Position numbers and translations under genes: made by a program. A stretch of DNA of 64,000 nt, taken from contig CALANS010000182.1 in NCBI GenBank assembly GCA_937926105.1, positions 1 to 64,000 on the forward strand, given 5' to 3'. The stretch comes from an uncultured Actinomycetes bacterium. GTDB taxonomy: Bacteria > Actinomycetota > Actinomycetes > Mycobacteriales > Nakamurellaceae. Under the pieces are notes generated by a model. It had not been told where the DNA came from and ran no database searches. It saw only the letters and a program-made list of their open reading frames with translations. This document shows positions 26,985 through 35,911 of the stretch, piece after piece (position 1 is the stretch's first letter; each line of letters begins with the position of its first letter).

Positions 26985-28384
26985 GCGAGGAGGGTTCGGG
27001 AGTCGAATGCCTGGTGACGCGCCATGGAGCGTCACCAGGCATTCGACTCGGGGCGGGCGCCGCCCTGGAGCCCGATCGGATCGCCGCCGTCGTCGACATG
27101 TTCGGTGCGGGGACCAGCGTCCAGGCCGAGCTGGACCGGCAGGACGTGACCAGATTCGGCGCCTCCCGGATCGTCTACCAGCACGCGGAGGAACGGTTGC
27201 GGCTGCGGATCTGCTGCCGCCGGGGTGACCGCGAGGGTTGGGTGCTGGCCGAGTCGCTGGACCTGGACGCACTGGCCGGGTTGCGTGATCGGATGACGGC
27301 GGCGCTGTCCGTGCTGCCGCCGTCCGGACCGGTCGAGATGGCCGATGCCGGGCCGGATCCCGGGGAGCGCTCCAGCTACTACCCTGCTACGGCCGCCGAC
27401 TCCGCCGCCGACCGGGTGGGGTGGTTCGAGTCGGTGCGCGATCGGCTCGGCTCCGGAGTCGACCTGGGCGGTTCCGTCTCCCGCTCCGTCAGCGAGCACG
27501 TGGTGGCGGATGCCGGCGGGCTGCTGCGGCACGAGGGTCGAACCCGGTGTGGGTTGATGGTGGTTGCCGCGCGCGACGGGGTGTCCAGCTACGGCAAGGC
27601 GCTGCACCGGGACTCGGCGTCGATCGACCCGGTGGCGCTGGCCGACCGGGTGCTGGCCGACCTGCCGACCGGAACGGCACAGGAGCTGCCGTCCGCGCCC
27701 AGGGTGCTGCTGGCGCCACAGGCGGTCGCCACGCTGCTGGCCACCTTCGCGCAGCTGGCGGTCGGTGCCCGGGAGCTGTCCGGTGGCGCGTCGCCGCTGT
27801 CCGACCGGTTCGGGCAGCAGGTGCTCTCGCCGCTGGTGAGCCTGCACGACGACGGCGCCGACCCGTCCGGAATGCCCACGGGTTTCGATTGCCAGGGCGC
27901 CACCAAGATGCCGGTCGAGTTGCTCCGGGCTGGGGTTCCGCTGGCCGGCGTGCACGATCGGACGACGGCGGCCCGGGACGGCGTGGCCGGCACCGGGCAT
28001 GCCGTGCCGCCGGGCTGGCGGTTCGGCGCAGGTCCCGCCGCCAGTCACCTGCTGCTGGATGCCGGGGCGAGCGCCGACGCCGACCTGCTCGCCGTGCTGG
28101 GCGACGGGGTGTGGGTGCAACGGGTGGACTACGTGCGGGTGCTGCAGCCGCGGCAGGCGCTGGTGACGGGGACGACCAGGGACGCCACCAGGTTGGTGCG
28201 GGGCGGTCGGGTGCTGGGGCCGGTGCCGCAATTCCGTTTCACCGTGCGGCTGGACGACCTGCTGCGCGACGTGATTGCGGTGGGGGAGCGCCGGGAGCGG
28301 TCCGAGACGGTATTCATGGAATCGGTGGTGGCACCCGCGATGGTGGTGCGCTCGCTGGGTGATCTGGAGCCGACCGGGCGGTGA
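26981..28384 (+). CDS. tldE: TldE/PmbA-type partner of TldD
   Basis: A 467-aa TldD/PmbA-family protein lacking the HExxxH motif, as expected of the non-catalytic TldE subunit. Recognisable parts are VVAARDGVSSYGKALHRD, LLAPQAVATLLATFAQLAVGA, GMPTGFDCQGATKMPVELLRAGVPLAGVHDR-type segments and the C-terminal FRFTVRLDDLLRDV. GTG 26981 overlaps the tldD stop (GTGA). Codons 7-23 are formed by a perfect 21-bp inverted repeat (27000-27049) foreign to the family, so the ancestral start may have been further in. The gene ends 100 bp before convergent vit. Confidence 0.9.
   Translation: MSEEGSGVECLVTRHGASPGIRLGAGAALEPDRIAAVVDMFGAGTSVQAELDRQDVTRFGASRIVYQHAEERLRLRICCRRGDREGWVLAESLDLDALAGLRDRMTAALSVLPPSGPVEMADAGPDPGERSSYYPATAADSAADRVGWFESVRDRLGSGVDLGGSVSRSVSEHVVADAGGLLRHEGRTRCGLMVVAARDGVSSYGKALHRDSASIDPVALADRVLADLPTGTAQELPSAPRVLLAPQAVATLLATFAQLAVGARELSGGASPLSDRFGQQVLSPLVSLHDDGADPSGMPTGFDCQGATKMPVELLRAGVPLAGVHDRTTAARDGVAGTGHAVPPGWRFGAGPAASHLLLDAGASADADLLAVLGDGVWVQRVDYVRVLQPRQALVTGTTRDATRLVRGGRVLGPVPQFRFTVRLDDLLRDVIAVGERRERSETVFMESVVAPAMVVRSLGDLEPTGR
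27000..27049. repeat. Perfect 21-bp inverted repeat inside tldE
   Basis: Arms at 27000-27020 and 27029-27049 are exact reverse complements, with an 8-nt loop GCCATGGA. The arm begins GAGTCGAATGCC. It is read in frame and adds residues near the N-terminus of TldE. In RNA it would form a very stable hairpin right after the start codon. Confidence 0.9.
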
Positions 28385-28475
28385 CGACGATCCCCGGTTG
28401 AGCCACCGTGCCGGCAGGGTTGTCTCGGGTCGGCCGTGCCGCCCAGAGCCATTACAGCCGCGGAGCCATTACAGC

Positions 28476-28498
28476 AACGCTGCCGTTACAGCAGCGTT
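28476..28498. terminator. Stem-loop between convergent tldE and vit
   Basis: AACGCTGC – CGTTACA – GCAGCGTT: perfect 8-bp stem, 7-nt loop, overlapping the 3' end of the vit gene. It follows two direct copies of GAGCCATTACAGC (about 28446-28475). The position fits a bidirectional terminator. Confidence 0.5.
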
Positions 28499-29199
28499 CC
28501 GACCAGGGTGCCGAGCCCGAAGGTGATGGCCATCGCCAGCAGCCCGCCGCCGACGTTGCGCAGCACCGCTCGTCCGGCTGGCGCGTTGCCGAGCCGGGCG
28601 CTCACCGATCCGGTCAGGGCCAGTGCGACGGTGACGAAGGCGACCGTGATCCACGCACCGGACGCGACCAGCACGCCGGCCAGCGGGATCAGCGCGCCCA
28701 CCGTGAACGAGACGAACGAGGCCACCGCGGCATGCCATGGGTTGGTCAGCTCGTCCGGGTCGATGCCGTGCCGTGCCTCCGCGTGGGCGCCGAGCGCATC
28801 GTGCGCGGTGAGCTGCTCGGCCACCTGGAAGGCAAGCTGCCGATCGATGCCCTTGGCTTGATAAGCCTCGGCCAGCGCGGCCAATTGCTTCTGCGGCGAG
28901 GCCTGCAACAGTCGGCGCTGGCGGGTCAGCACGGCCCGCTCGCTGTCGCGCTGGGTCGAGACCGACACGTACTCTCCAGCAGCCATCGACATGGCACCGG
29001 CCAACAGCCCCACCAACCCCGCCAGCAGGATCGAGGTGTGGTTGGTGGTGGCCCCGGCCACGCCCAGCACCAGCGCGGCGGTGGACACGATGCCGTCGTT
29101 GGCGCCCAGCACCCCGGCACGCAGCCAGTTCAGCCGGCTGGACAACCCGACGCTCTCGGGTTGCTGCTGAGCGAGGAATTCGCGGTCAATGGTGGTCAC
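28486..29199 (-). CDS. VIT1/CCC1-family Fe2+/Mn2+ transporter
   Basis: A 237-aa vacuolar-iron-transporter-like membrane protein moving Fe2+ or Mn2+ out of the cytosol. Visible signatures: LNWLRAGVLGANDGIVSTAALVLGVAGA (first helix with conserved ND), LAGAMSMAAGEYVSVSTQRDSE, a cytosolic helical domain (about 85-150) with AYQAKGID, and WHAAVASFVSFTVGALIPL. Five helices are expected. GTG 29199 gives TTIDREFLA…; ATG codons at 29229 and 29238 would lengthen it. Three DtxR/IdeR-like sequences lie upstream (29245-29450), consistent with metal control. Confidence 0.88.
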   Translation of the reverse strand: MTTIDREFLAQQQPESVGLSSRLNWLRAGVLGANDGIVSTAALVLGVAGATTNHTSILLAGLVGLLAGAMSMAAGEYVSVSTQRDSERAVLTRQRRLLQASPQKQLAALAEAYQAKGIDRQLAFQVAEQLTAHDALGAHAEARHGIDPDELTNPWHAAVASFVSFTVGALIPLAGVLVASGAWITVAFVTVALALTGSVSARLGNAPAGRAVLRNVGGGLLAMAITFGLGTLVGTLL

Positions 29200-29244
29200 G
29201 TGAATATGATGACGCAATTCTCGACGCATTTCCAGCAAGCGTTG

Positions 29245-29450
29245 CCTTACCTGAAAAAGGGGTAAGGAAGGCGGGCCTGTCCTCGGAGAATGCCTGGGGC
29301 TGAGCAGGTAATGCAGGCTACCCTAACAAACGAAGAAAATGGCGCGCACGGAACCGTCCGGTGCAACGAAGGCTTTCCTTACCCGGCCGGTGATGGCCAT
29401 TAATCCAGCCCGAATACTCATGTCGGAAAGGATAGGATTGCCTAATCCGG
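29245..29450 (-). promoter_or_regulatory. DtxR/IdeR-like boxes upstream of vit
   Basis: Compared with the IdeR consensus TTAGGTTAGSCTAACCTAA, 29308-29326 reads (minus strand) TTAGGGTAGCCTGCATTAC, with one near-perfect half. 29432-29450 reads ATAGGATTGCCTAATCCGG. 29245-29267 contains CCTTACC-N9-GGTAAGG. None is a full match. The region is also AT-richer than its surroundings. I see no gene in 29200-29474. Confidence 0.5.
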
Positions 29451-29474
29451 CGCCGGATCAGGCCGCCGAGGGTC

Positions 29475-30974
29475 CTAGCGGATCGCGTCCGCACGGTGCG
29501 TGAACCGGCCGGCCACCAGCGTTGCCCACACCTGGACATCCCGCAGGGACTGCGGTGCGGTCTCGGCCGGATCCCGGTCGACGAGCACCAGGTCCGCCAC
29601 CGCTCCGACGGTCGGGGCGGTGGCGCCACCGGTGGAACACGCTACGGCCTGCGACACCGTCAGCGACTGCTCCGGATGCCACGGCGGGCGTTCGTCGTCG
29701 CTACGCACCACCGCAGCGGCGATGGCATGCCATGGATCCAGCCGGGACACCGGGGCATCGGATCCCAGTTCCAACACCGCCCCGGCGTTCGCCAGCGCGG
29801 CGAACGGGAAGGCATCGTGAGTCCGGGTCAGCCACAGCGCATCGGCGATGTCGCGATCCTCCACGGCATGGGCGGGCTGTACACCGGCGATCACGCCGAG
29901 CGGGGCGAACCTGCGGACGTCGTCACCGCTCACCAGTTGTGCGTGTTCGATGCGGCCGCCGCAGCCGGCGGCCTGGAAGCAGTCCAGCGCCAGGGTGTTG
30001 GCCCGGTCGCCGATCGCGTGCACTGCGAACGAGATTCCGGCCGCCGCCGCTCGCCGGATCGCCTCGGTGAGCTCGGCCGGGTCCTGGGTCAGCATGCCGT
30101 GCGCGCGATCCGGATCGGCGATGCCCGGGTAGGCCTCGTGGCACAGTGCGGTGCGGGTGTTCAGCGAGCCGTCCATCAGCACCTTGCACGGTCCCACGGT
30201 GAGCATGCCGTCGGTGCCGGGTATCTTATCGCCGCTGCGCAGCCCATCGGCGATCGCCCTGTCCAGCAGCGGCCGGCGGATCGCGGCCTCCACCCGGATC
30301 GGCAGGCCGCCGGCCATGCGGTGCCGGCGGGTCCAGGTGGCGATGGTGTCGCAGAACTCGAAATCCAGGATGCCGGTGACGCCTCTCTCCGCGGCGCGCC
30401 GAGCAGCGTCGAGCGCGAAGGCGTCCACGGCATCGTCACCGAACTCCGGAAGCCGGGCGCGGGCGTCGAAGCATTCGTCCTCGCGCAGCAGCCCGGTCGG
30501 ATGGTCCAGGTCGATCGCGTGCAGCGCCGCGGGGGAGAGCCACACGCAGTGCAGGTCGTTGGACACCAGCGCTACGGCGCGACCCGGCAGTGCCGCCTCC
30601 AGCATGTCCTTGTGCGGGCTGTCGGGCCACAGCCCGTCCCGAAACCCATAGCCGTGCAGCACATCCGGCGTGGGGCCGGTGCGGTGCCGATCTGCCTGCA
30701 CGGTCAATGCAACCGCGTCCGCGGCCGAGCCGGCGGACGAGAGATCGATGCGCTGTAGCGCCACCGCCCACTGCGACATGTGCACGTGCCGGTCGCGCAG
30801 GCCCGGCAGCAGGGTGCCGCCGCGGCCGTCGATCACCTCGGCGCCGTCGGGGTCCGCCCCGGTCGGTTCGATCGCCGTCACCGTGCCGTCGGCCAGTCGT
30901 ACGTCGCGAGTCGGTCCGCCCAGTCCGACCCGCACCCGGCGGAGCAGCAGCGCGCGGTGAGCGGCAACAGCCAT
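29475..30974 (-). CDS. YtcJ-like amidohydrolase (PucR cluster)
   Basis: A 499-aa Amidohydro_3-type enzyme, a second paralogue of the one at 19501. Metal-site motifs are RDRHVHMSQW (HxH) near residue 62, FAVHAIGDRANTLALD near 340 and LELGSDAPVSRLDPWHAI near 410. The C-terminal strand VADLVLVDRDP closes the composite domain. ATG 30974 has AAGGGGGTT upstream; a longer reading to 31247 includes non-conserved sequence. A TTGTG-N6-CACAA site lies 150 bp upstream. The substrate is unknown; the family acts on amides and related bonds. Confidence 0.86.
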   Translation of the reverse strand: MAVAAHRALLLRRVRVGLGGPTRDVRLADGTVTAIEPTGADPDGAEVIDGRGGTLLPGLRDRHVHMSQWAVALQRIDLSSAGSAADAVALTVQADRHRTGPTPDVLHGYGFRDGLWPDSPHKDMLEAALPGRAVALVSNDLHCVWLSPAALHAIDLDHPTGLLREDECFDARARLPEFGDDAVDAFALDAARRAAERGVTGILDFEFCDTIATWTRRHRMAGGLPIRVEAAIRRPLLDRAIADGLRSGDKIPGTDGMLTVGPCKVLMDGSLNTRTALCHEAYPGIADPDRAHGMLTQDPAELTEAIRRAAAAGISFAVHAIGDRANTLALDCFQAAGCGGRIEHAQLVSGDDVRRFAPLGVIAGVQPAHAVEDRDIADALWLTRTHDAFPFAALANAGAVLELGSDAPVSRLDPWHAIAAAVVRSDDERPPWHPEQSLTVSQAVACSTGGATAPTVGAVADLVLVDRDPAETAPQSLRDVQVWATLVAGRFTHRADAIR

Positions 30975-31296
30975 GGCGACCAACCCCCTTGCGGCGAGGC
31001 GTGCGAACGCCCACCGGTGACGGACCCGAGAGGCGGCGCGGTGGGCGCCGCCCGGGACCCCGACGGTAGGGCGGCGCGCGCCCGGCTGGCATCGTGCGTC
31101 GCCGGGAACTCTGGACCGGCCGGTTGTGGAGTCCCACAAATCGCAGCGAGGACACGGCCCGGCAGCCGTCGACCCAACCTGACCGGGCGGCCCCGGCAGC
31201 CCCTGGCAGCCCCTGGCAGCCCTCGTCCCGGGCAGGGCCCGATGCAACCTGGCGGGGGCGGTGCCGAGCGGGCCGGTGCCGAGCCGGTCGGGACGA
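30975..31296. other. Intergenic region between pucR-type gene and amidohydrolase
   Basis: No convincing gene. It contains the palindrome at 31124-31139 and a short tandem repeat CCCTGGCAGCC (three copies near 31192-31222). It should carry the leftward amidohydrolase promoter. Confidence 0.5.
31124..31139. promoter_or_regulatory. TTGTG-N6-CACAA site 1 (candidate PucR operator)
   Basis: TTGTGGAGTCCCACAA, a perfect 6-4-6 palindrome (TTGTGG…CCACAA), upstream of the amidohydrolase at 30974. Related sites occur at 33065, 37232 and 37316. Assignment to the PucR-type regulator is inference from clustering. Confidence 0.6.
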
Positions 31297-33021
31297 TCAG
31301 GCCCGGCCGGTCCGGCGGATCTCGGCGAGACGCAGCTGCAGCCAGGTCACCAGCAGCGTGTCCGGGTCGTCGAACGAGACCCCGTACAGATCCTGCGCGC
31401 GCCGTACCCGGTACCGCACGGTGTTCTCGTGGACGTTGAGTTCCGCTGCGGTGCGGGCATAGTCGCCCATCGACCCGACGAAGCTCAGCAGCGTCCGGGC
31501 GTACGGCGTGCCGCCCGACTCGTCGCCGTCCAGGAGCGCTCGCACCGAGGGCAGCAGCAACTCCTCGCCGGGGCGCAGCCGGTCGGCGGTGGTGAGCAGC
31601 GCCACCGTGTGCTGCACGTCCTCCACGCAGGCCACCGACCCGGCTGCGTCCCGCGCTCCGGCTATCGGGGGCAGCGGCGCACCCCGATCCCGGCCACGCA
31701 GCACCAAGAGCACCCGGTCGGCCATCGCCCGGGCGAGCGGTACCGCGTCGGCCGAGTCGATCGTCGGCCCGACCGCCACCAGCACCTCCAGGTCCGCGGA
31801 ACGCCGCGCCGCGGCGGCAATCTCCGCGCCCAGCCGGCGCACCCGGTCGGCATCCCGCCCGGCGGGGATCAGCGCGTACACGGTCTCGTCGATCGCCACG
31901 CACAGCGACCGGGGATCCCAGCCGTCGCACAGTAGGGTCACCACGTCCACGATCCGGGCCGGCACGGTCGGCGCTCCCGGGGCGCTGGACGCCGGACCGA
32001 TGGCCAGGATCCGGCCGCTCCCCACGGAGTCCAGGCCCAGGTCCGATCGCGCGGATGCCGCGTCGACCCGCCCGTCCAGCACGCCGCGCAGCGTCTCGGT
32101 GCGCCGGCCCCGGTCCGGGTCGTGGTTCCCGCGCATCCGCAGCAGCTGCAGCTCGGCCACGCCGGCGGCATCGGCCAGCAGGTCGGTGGCATTGGACACC
32201 AGCGGCGGCCGGTCGCTGATTACCCAGATGATGCCCAGCGGGCGCCTGCCGGCCCACAGCCCGACGGCGATGCGACCGGCGTGCTCGGGCGTCGCGCTGG
32301 GGAATGCCACCGCCCCGTCGTGCCCGAAGACGGCCTGGTACTCCTCCCGGTTGGTGGGCCGGTCCGGGGTCTGCCGGCCCAGGATCGCGCTGCGCCGGAT
32401 CTCGTCGATCCCCTGGTGCGGCAGGTTGGAATAGGCCAGCACGTGGCCGTGCGGATCTTCGATGGTGACGGCGCCGCCCAGCGCGCCGGCGATCGCGTTG
32501 GACAGCGCGAACAGGTCGCCCGAGCCGACGGAGGCGTATCGATCCGTGCCCTGGCCGACCGGGGTGGCAGCCGCCAGCAGCGAGTCAAGGTGCCGCCACG
32601 ACATGTCGTCGGGGGTACTCAGCAGCGCCACGCCGTGCAGGTTCGCCTCGGCGATCAGCGGCGCGGCGTCGCCGCCGAAGGTCTTGATCACCATGGCGCA
32701 GTAGCCGGCGTCCGCCACCTCGCGCAGCTCGGCGGCGGCATCCCGGGCCCCGAGCCGGTGGCCGGTGGCCAGCAACACCCCGCCCCGTCGCTCCGGCACC
32801 GGCTCGCCCGGGCCGTGCACCACCGTCTCGCCGACCGGAATGTTCAGGCCCCGCGGTGCCACCAGCACCTCGATGACCCGCAGGCCCAGGCTCTCCACCA
32901 GCTGGCCCAGGGTGCTCTGCGGCGGGTCGGCGCCGGCCGCGGAGCCGGCGCCGGTGATCGCCGGGCGATCGACGCGCTCCGGATCCGGCCGGGTGGCAGT
33001 GCTGGATCGAGCGGCGGGCAT
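31297..33021 (-). CDS. PucR-family transcriptional regulator
   Basis: A 574-aa regulator of the PucR/CdaR class. A PucR-type N-terminal ligand domain (residues about 35-165; QLVESLGLRVIEVLVAPRG) and a GAF-like middle part (about 170-290) precede the C-terminal HTH_30 domain (about 510-570; GDYARTAAELNVHENTVRYRVRRAQDLYG). Family members usually sense amino acids, purines or related nitrogen compounds and activate catabolic genes. It is flanked on both sides by TTGTG-N6-CACAR palindromes and by hydrolase genes it probably controls. ATG 33021. Confidence 0.9.
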   Translation of the reverse strand: MPAARSSTATRPDPERVDRPAITGAGSAAGADPPQSTLGQLVESLGLRVIEVLVAPRGLNIPVGETVVHGPGEPVPERRGGVLLATGHRLGARDAAAELREVADAGYCAMVIKTFGGDAAPLIAEANLHGVALLSTPDDMSWRHLDSLLAAATPVGQGTDRYASVGSGDLFALSNAIAGALGGAVTIEDPHGHVLAYSNLPHQGIDEIRRSAILGRQTPDRPTNREEYQAVFGHDGAVAFPSATPEHAGRIAVGLWAGRRPLGIIWVISDRPPLVSNATDLLADAAGVAELQLLRMRGNHDPDRGRRTETLRGVLDGRVDAASARSDLGLDSVGSGRILAIGPASSAPGAPTVPARIVDVVTLLCDGWDPRSLCVAIDETVYALIPAGRDADRVRRLGAEIAAAARRSADLEVLVAVGPTIDSADAVPLARAMADRVLLVLRGRDRGAPLPPIAGARDAAGSVACVEDVQHTVALLTTADRLRPGEELLLPSVRALLDGDESGGTPYARTLLSFVGSMGDYARTAAELNVHENTVRYRVRRAQDLYGVSFDDPDTLLVTWLQLRLAEIRRTGRA

Positions 33022-33064
33022 GGCAGCACCCTATCGTCGCCACCGGGGCGGCGGCCCGCCGCGA

Positions 33065-33080
33065 TTGTGGAATCACACAG
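33065..33080. promoter_or_regulatory. TTGTG-N6-CACAG site 2
   Basis: TTGTGGAATCACACAG, midway between the divergent pucR-type gene (33021) and the M14 peptidase gene (33197). It is positioned to control both, including autoregulation. Confidence 0.6.
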
Positions 33081-33196
33081 CACCCCGCAGCCCGGTTGGG
33101 AACCGGCGGCAATGTCCGACGCGGCCCGTGCGGGGCACACTGGGCGGGCCCGGCGCGGAGGTGGCCGCGCGGCCCATCAGCGCGGATCGGAGCGGC

Positions 33197-34564
33197 ATGC
33201 AGGACTGGATCACATCGGAGATGGCGACCGTCCCGGAGCATCGGCGATTCCTCGGGGCGGACGGCCTGGAGCGGGCGCTGGCCGAGATCGCCGAGCGCCA
33301 TCCCGAGACGGTGACGCGTCGGCGGGTGGGAACCTCGCGGCTGGGCGACCCCATCCACGCCGTGCAGATCGGTGCCGGCGAGCGGCATGCCCTGGTCTTC
33401 GGCCTGCCACACCCCAACGAGCCCGTGGGCGGCCTGACGGCGCTGCACCTGGCCGGGCGACTCGCGGCCGACGCGGCGCTGCGCGAGCGGCTCGGCCTGA
33501 CGTTCACCATCATCTCCTGCATCGACCCGGATGGCCTGCGTCTCAACGAGGGCTGGCTGGCGGGCCCCTTCACCCGGACCCACTACGCGCGGCACTTCTT
33601 TCGCCCGGCGGGCGACGAACAGATCGAGTGGACCTTTCCTGTCGACTACCGCAGCCTGTACTTCGATGCCACCCTGCCGGAGACCGCCGCGCTGGTCCGG
33701 CTGATCGACCAGTTGCGCCCGGAGCTGATGGTCTCGTTGCACAACAGCGAGCTGGGCGGGGCGTACTACTACCTCTCGCGCCCCCTGCCGGCGCTGTACC
33801 CGGTGCTGCAGGAGATTCCGGGCAGCGTCGGCGTGCCGCTGGACCGGGGTGAGCCGGAGAGCCCGGAGATCGTGGCGTTCGCCGACGCCATCTTCCAGGG
33901 GCTGGGCGTCAAGCCGATCTACGACCACGCGGTGGCCACCGGCCGGGACCCGGCGGAGCTGCGCGGCGGTGACGGATCCGGCGGCTACGCCGAGCGGTAC
34001 GGCACGCTGACGCTGTTTTCCGAGGTGCCGTACTGGAGCCATCCGGACAGCTCGGATGCCACGGTCACCGACGAGTCCTACGCCGACCTGTTGCGCGAGC
34101 AGGGCGCCCGGATGGACGAGACGATCGGGCTGCTGCAGCGGGTGCTCGACGGGGTGATGCCGTCGCTGCGGGCGGTCGGCTCGCCGTACCTGAGCGCCAG
34201 CCGGTACTTCATTCCGGCGTTGTCCCGGATCGGCCAGGCCAACCGGGATCGGGCCGAGCAGCCCGACTGCCAGCGCCCTGCCACCGTGGCCGAGCGGTTC
34301 TCGCTCGCCGACCTCGTCACCTCCTTCCGGCTGCGCTACGGCGGCATGCTGTTGCGTGCGCTGGACGGTGAGCTGGCCATCGGCAACGCCACCCGCGGCA
34401 TCCGGGAGCGCCGCGCCGAACTTGCCGATGTGTTCGAGGGATGGTGCGCAGCAGCCGATCTGGTCGAGCAGCAGTGTGCCGCGCACCCGATTCGCAGCCT
34501 GGTCGCCACCCAGTACGGCGCCATTGTGGCCACGGCGGCCCAACTGCGCAGCGAGAAGCGGTGA
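33197..34564 (+). CDS. M14-family zinc carboxypeptidase-like protein
   Basis: A 455-aa metallocarboxypeptidase. Zinc ligands are visible as HPNE in FGLPHPNEPVGG (HxxE, near residue 75) and the later His in VSLHNSELGGAYYYLS (near residue 180). The catalytic Glu is probably that in LTLFSEVPYWS (near 277). A helical C-terminal part (about 300-455) is outside the core fold. No signal peptide is seen, so it acts inside the cell, presumably on imported peptides. ATG 33197 has CGGAG upstream. It overlaps the next gene by GTGA. Confidence 0.82.
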   Translation: MQDWITSEMATVPEHRRFLGADGLERALAEIAERHPETVTRRRVGTSRLGDPIHAVQIGAGERHALVFGLPHPNEPVGGLTALHLAGRLAADAALRERLGLTFTIISCIDPDGLRLNEGWLAGPFTRTHYARHFFRPAGDEQIEWTFPVDYRSLYFDATLPETAALVRLIDQLRPELMVSLHNSELGGAYYYLSRPLPALYPVLQEIPGSVGVPLDRGEPESPEIVAFADAIFQGLGVKPIYDHAVATGRDPAELRGGDGSGGYAERYGTLTLFSEVPYWSHPDSSDATVTDESYADLLREQGARMDETIGLLQRVLDGVMPSLRAVGSPYLSASRYFIPALSRIGQANRDRAEQPDCQRPATVAERFSLADLVTSFRLRYGGMLLRALDGELAIGNATRGIRERRAELADVFEGWCAAADLVEQQCAAHPIRSLVATQYGAIVATAAQLRSEKR

Positions 34565-35850
34565 CGATGGCGCCGACGAACGACGCGGCACCCCGGATCG
34601 GCCGATTGGTGCGGGATCTTGCCGGCGCGGTCGGCGTGCTGCGCGAGCGGGTGGTCGCCGAATTCTGGGATGAGGCAGAGCGGGCGGGCACCCCGCTGGT
34701 GGAACCGGCTGGCGGCGGCCGGTGCTGGGTGACGTTCCTGTGGCGCCGCGGTGTGGACGACGCCGGGCTGGCCGGGCCGGTCGAGCCGGTGATGGTGATG
34801 GGCGGACCGGCGCTGTGGTGGGAGATCCCGAACAACGTGCTGAAACCGGTGCCCGACACCGACATCAGCTACCGCAGCTACCTCGTCGACGACGACCTGC
34901 GCGGCCGGTACATCCTCTCGCCCGGCGATCCGCTGACCGACCTGCCGGCGGCGGGCACACCGGAATCGGTGATGCGCTCCGCGGGGTTCCGGCCCGATCC
35001 GCGGAATCGTGACCCGCTCACCCTGACCGCCGATCCAGCCGACCCGGTCGCCGAGACCGGCCGCTACTCGACATTCGCGCTTCCCGGTGCCACACCGCGC
35101 ACCTGGTGCGAGCCGCGACCCGGAGTCCCGACCGGCGCGCTGAGCTGCGAGCGGCTGGCGAGCACGGTGTTGGGCAACACCCGCCGGGTGTGGATCTACC
35201 GGCCACCCAGCGGGCCTCGGGCGACGGATCCCGCGGCGCTGGTCATGCTGGACGGGCGGGACTGGGTGGAGTGGGTGCCGCTGGCCAGCACGCTGGACAA
35301 CCTCATCGCCGACCGGCTCATCCCGCCGATGACGGTGATCCTGCCGGAGGCCCTGGACACCGCCACCCGGTACCGGGAGCTGACGGCAAACCCGCAGTTC
35401 ACCCAGTTCCTCACCGACGAACTGCTGCCCTGGGCGGGGGAGCAGGTCAGCATGCCGACGGACCCGACGCGAATGGCGGTGCACGGCAAGAGTTTCGGCG
35501 GGTTGGCCGCGGTAGCGGCGGCCTGGTCCCGGCCGGACCTGTTTGGCGCGGCGCTGAGCCAGTCGGGCTCATTCTGGTTCGCCGGATGGGACGGCGGGAC
35601 CGAGGAGATCCTGCCCGGGATGGTGGCCGGTGCCGAGCGTCGTGGGCCCGGCGCGGGCGTCCGGGTGAGCCTGGACATCGGCGCCCTGGAGGGCGAGGCC
35701 ATGCTGGGCTCGCACCGGCGCATGGTCGATGCGCTCGCCGGCCGGGGATACCCGGTGCGCGAGCACCGCTACCACGGCGGGCACGACATCAACTGCTGGA
35801 TCAGCGAACTGCCGGCCGCACTGCGCTGGTGGACCGACCCGCTGTGCTAA
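34561..35850 (+). CDS. Enterochelin-esterase-like hydrolase (Fes family)
   Basis: A 429-aa α/β-hydrolase of the esterase D/Fes type. Residues about 1-185 resemble the Fes N-terminal domain (VTFLWRR, NNVLKP, RYILSPGDPL). Residues about 190-425 form the hydrolase with IYRPP, LVMLDGRDW, the nucleophile in HGKSFGGLAAVAAAW (GxSxG) and the catalytic His in YHGGHDINCWI. Fes opens trilactone siderophores such as enterobactin after import. Here it is coupled to an M14 peptidase, so the ligand may be an ester-containing peptide or siderophore (inference). GTG 34561 overlaps the upstream stop; ATG 34567 is an alternative. Confidence 0.83.
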   Translation: MTMAPTNDAAPRIGRLVRDLAGAVGVLRERVVAEFWDEAERAGTPLVEPAGGGRCWVTFLWRRGVDDAGLAGPVEPVMVMGGPALWWEIPNNVLKPVPDTDISYRSYLVDDDLRGRYILSPGDPLTDLPAAGTPESVMRSAGFRPDPRNRDPLTLTADPADPVAETGRYSTFALPGATPRTWCEPRPGVPTGALSCERLASTVLGNTRRVWIYRPPSGPRATDPAALVMLDGRDWVEWVPLASTLDNLIADRLIPPMTVILPEALDTATRYRELTANPQFTQFLTDELLPWAGEQVSMPTDPTRMAVHGKSFGGLAAVAAAWSRPDLFGAALSQSGSFWFAGWDGGTEEILPGMVAGAERRGPGAGVRVSLDIGALEGEAMLGSHRRMVDALAGRGYPVREHRYHGGHDINCWISELPAALRWWTDPLC

Positions 35851-35911
35851 GCGCACTCCCCGGTGTCGGCGATCCACCCGCCGCGCCGGCGCCGTTCGCC
35901 TGGCGATCCGA

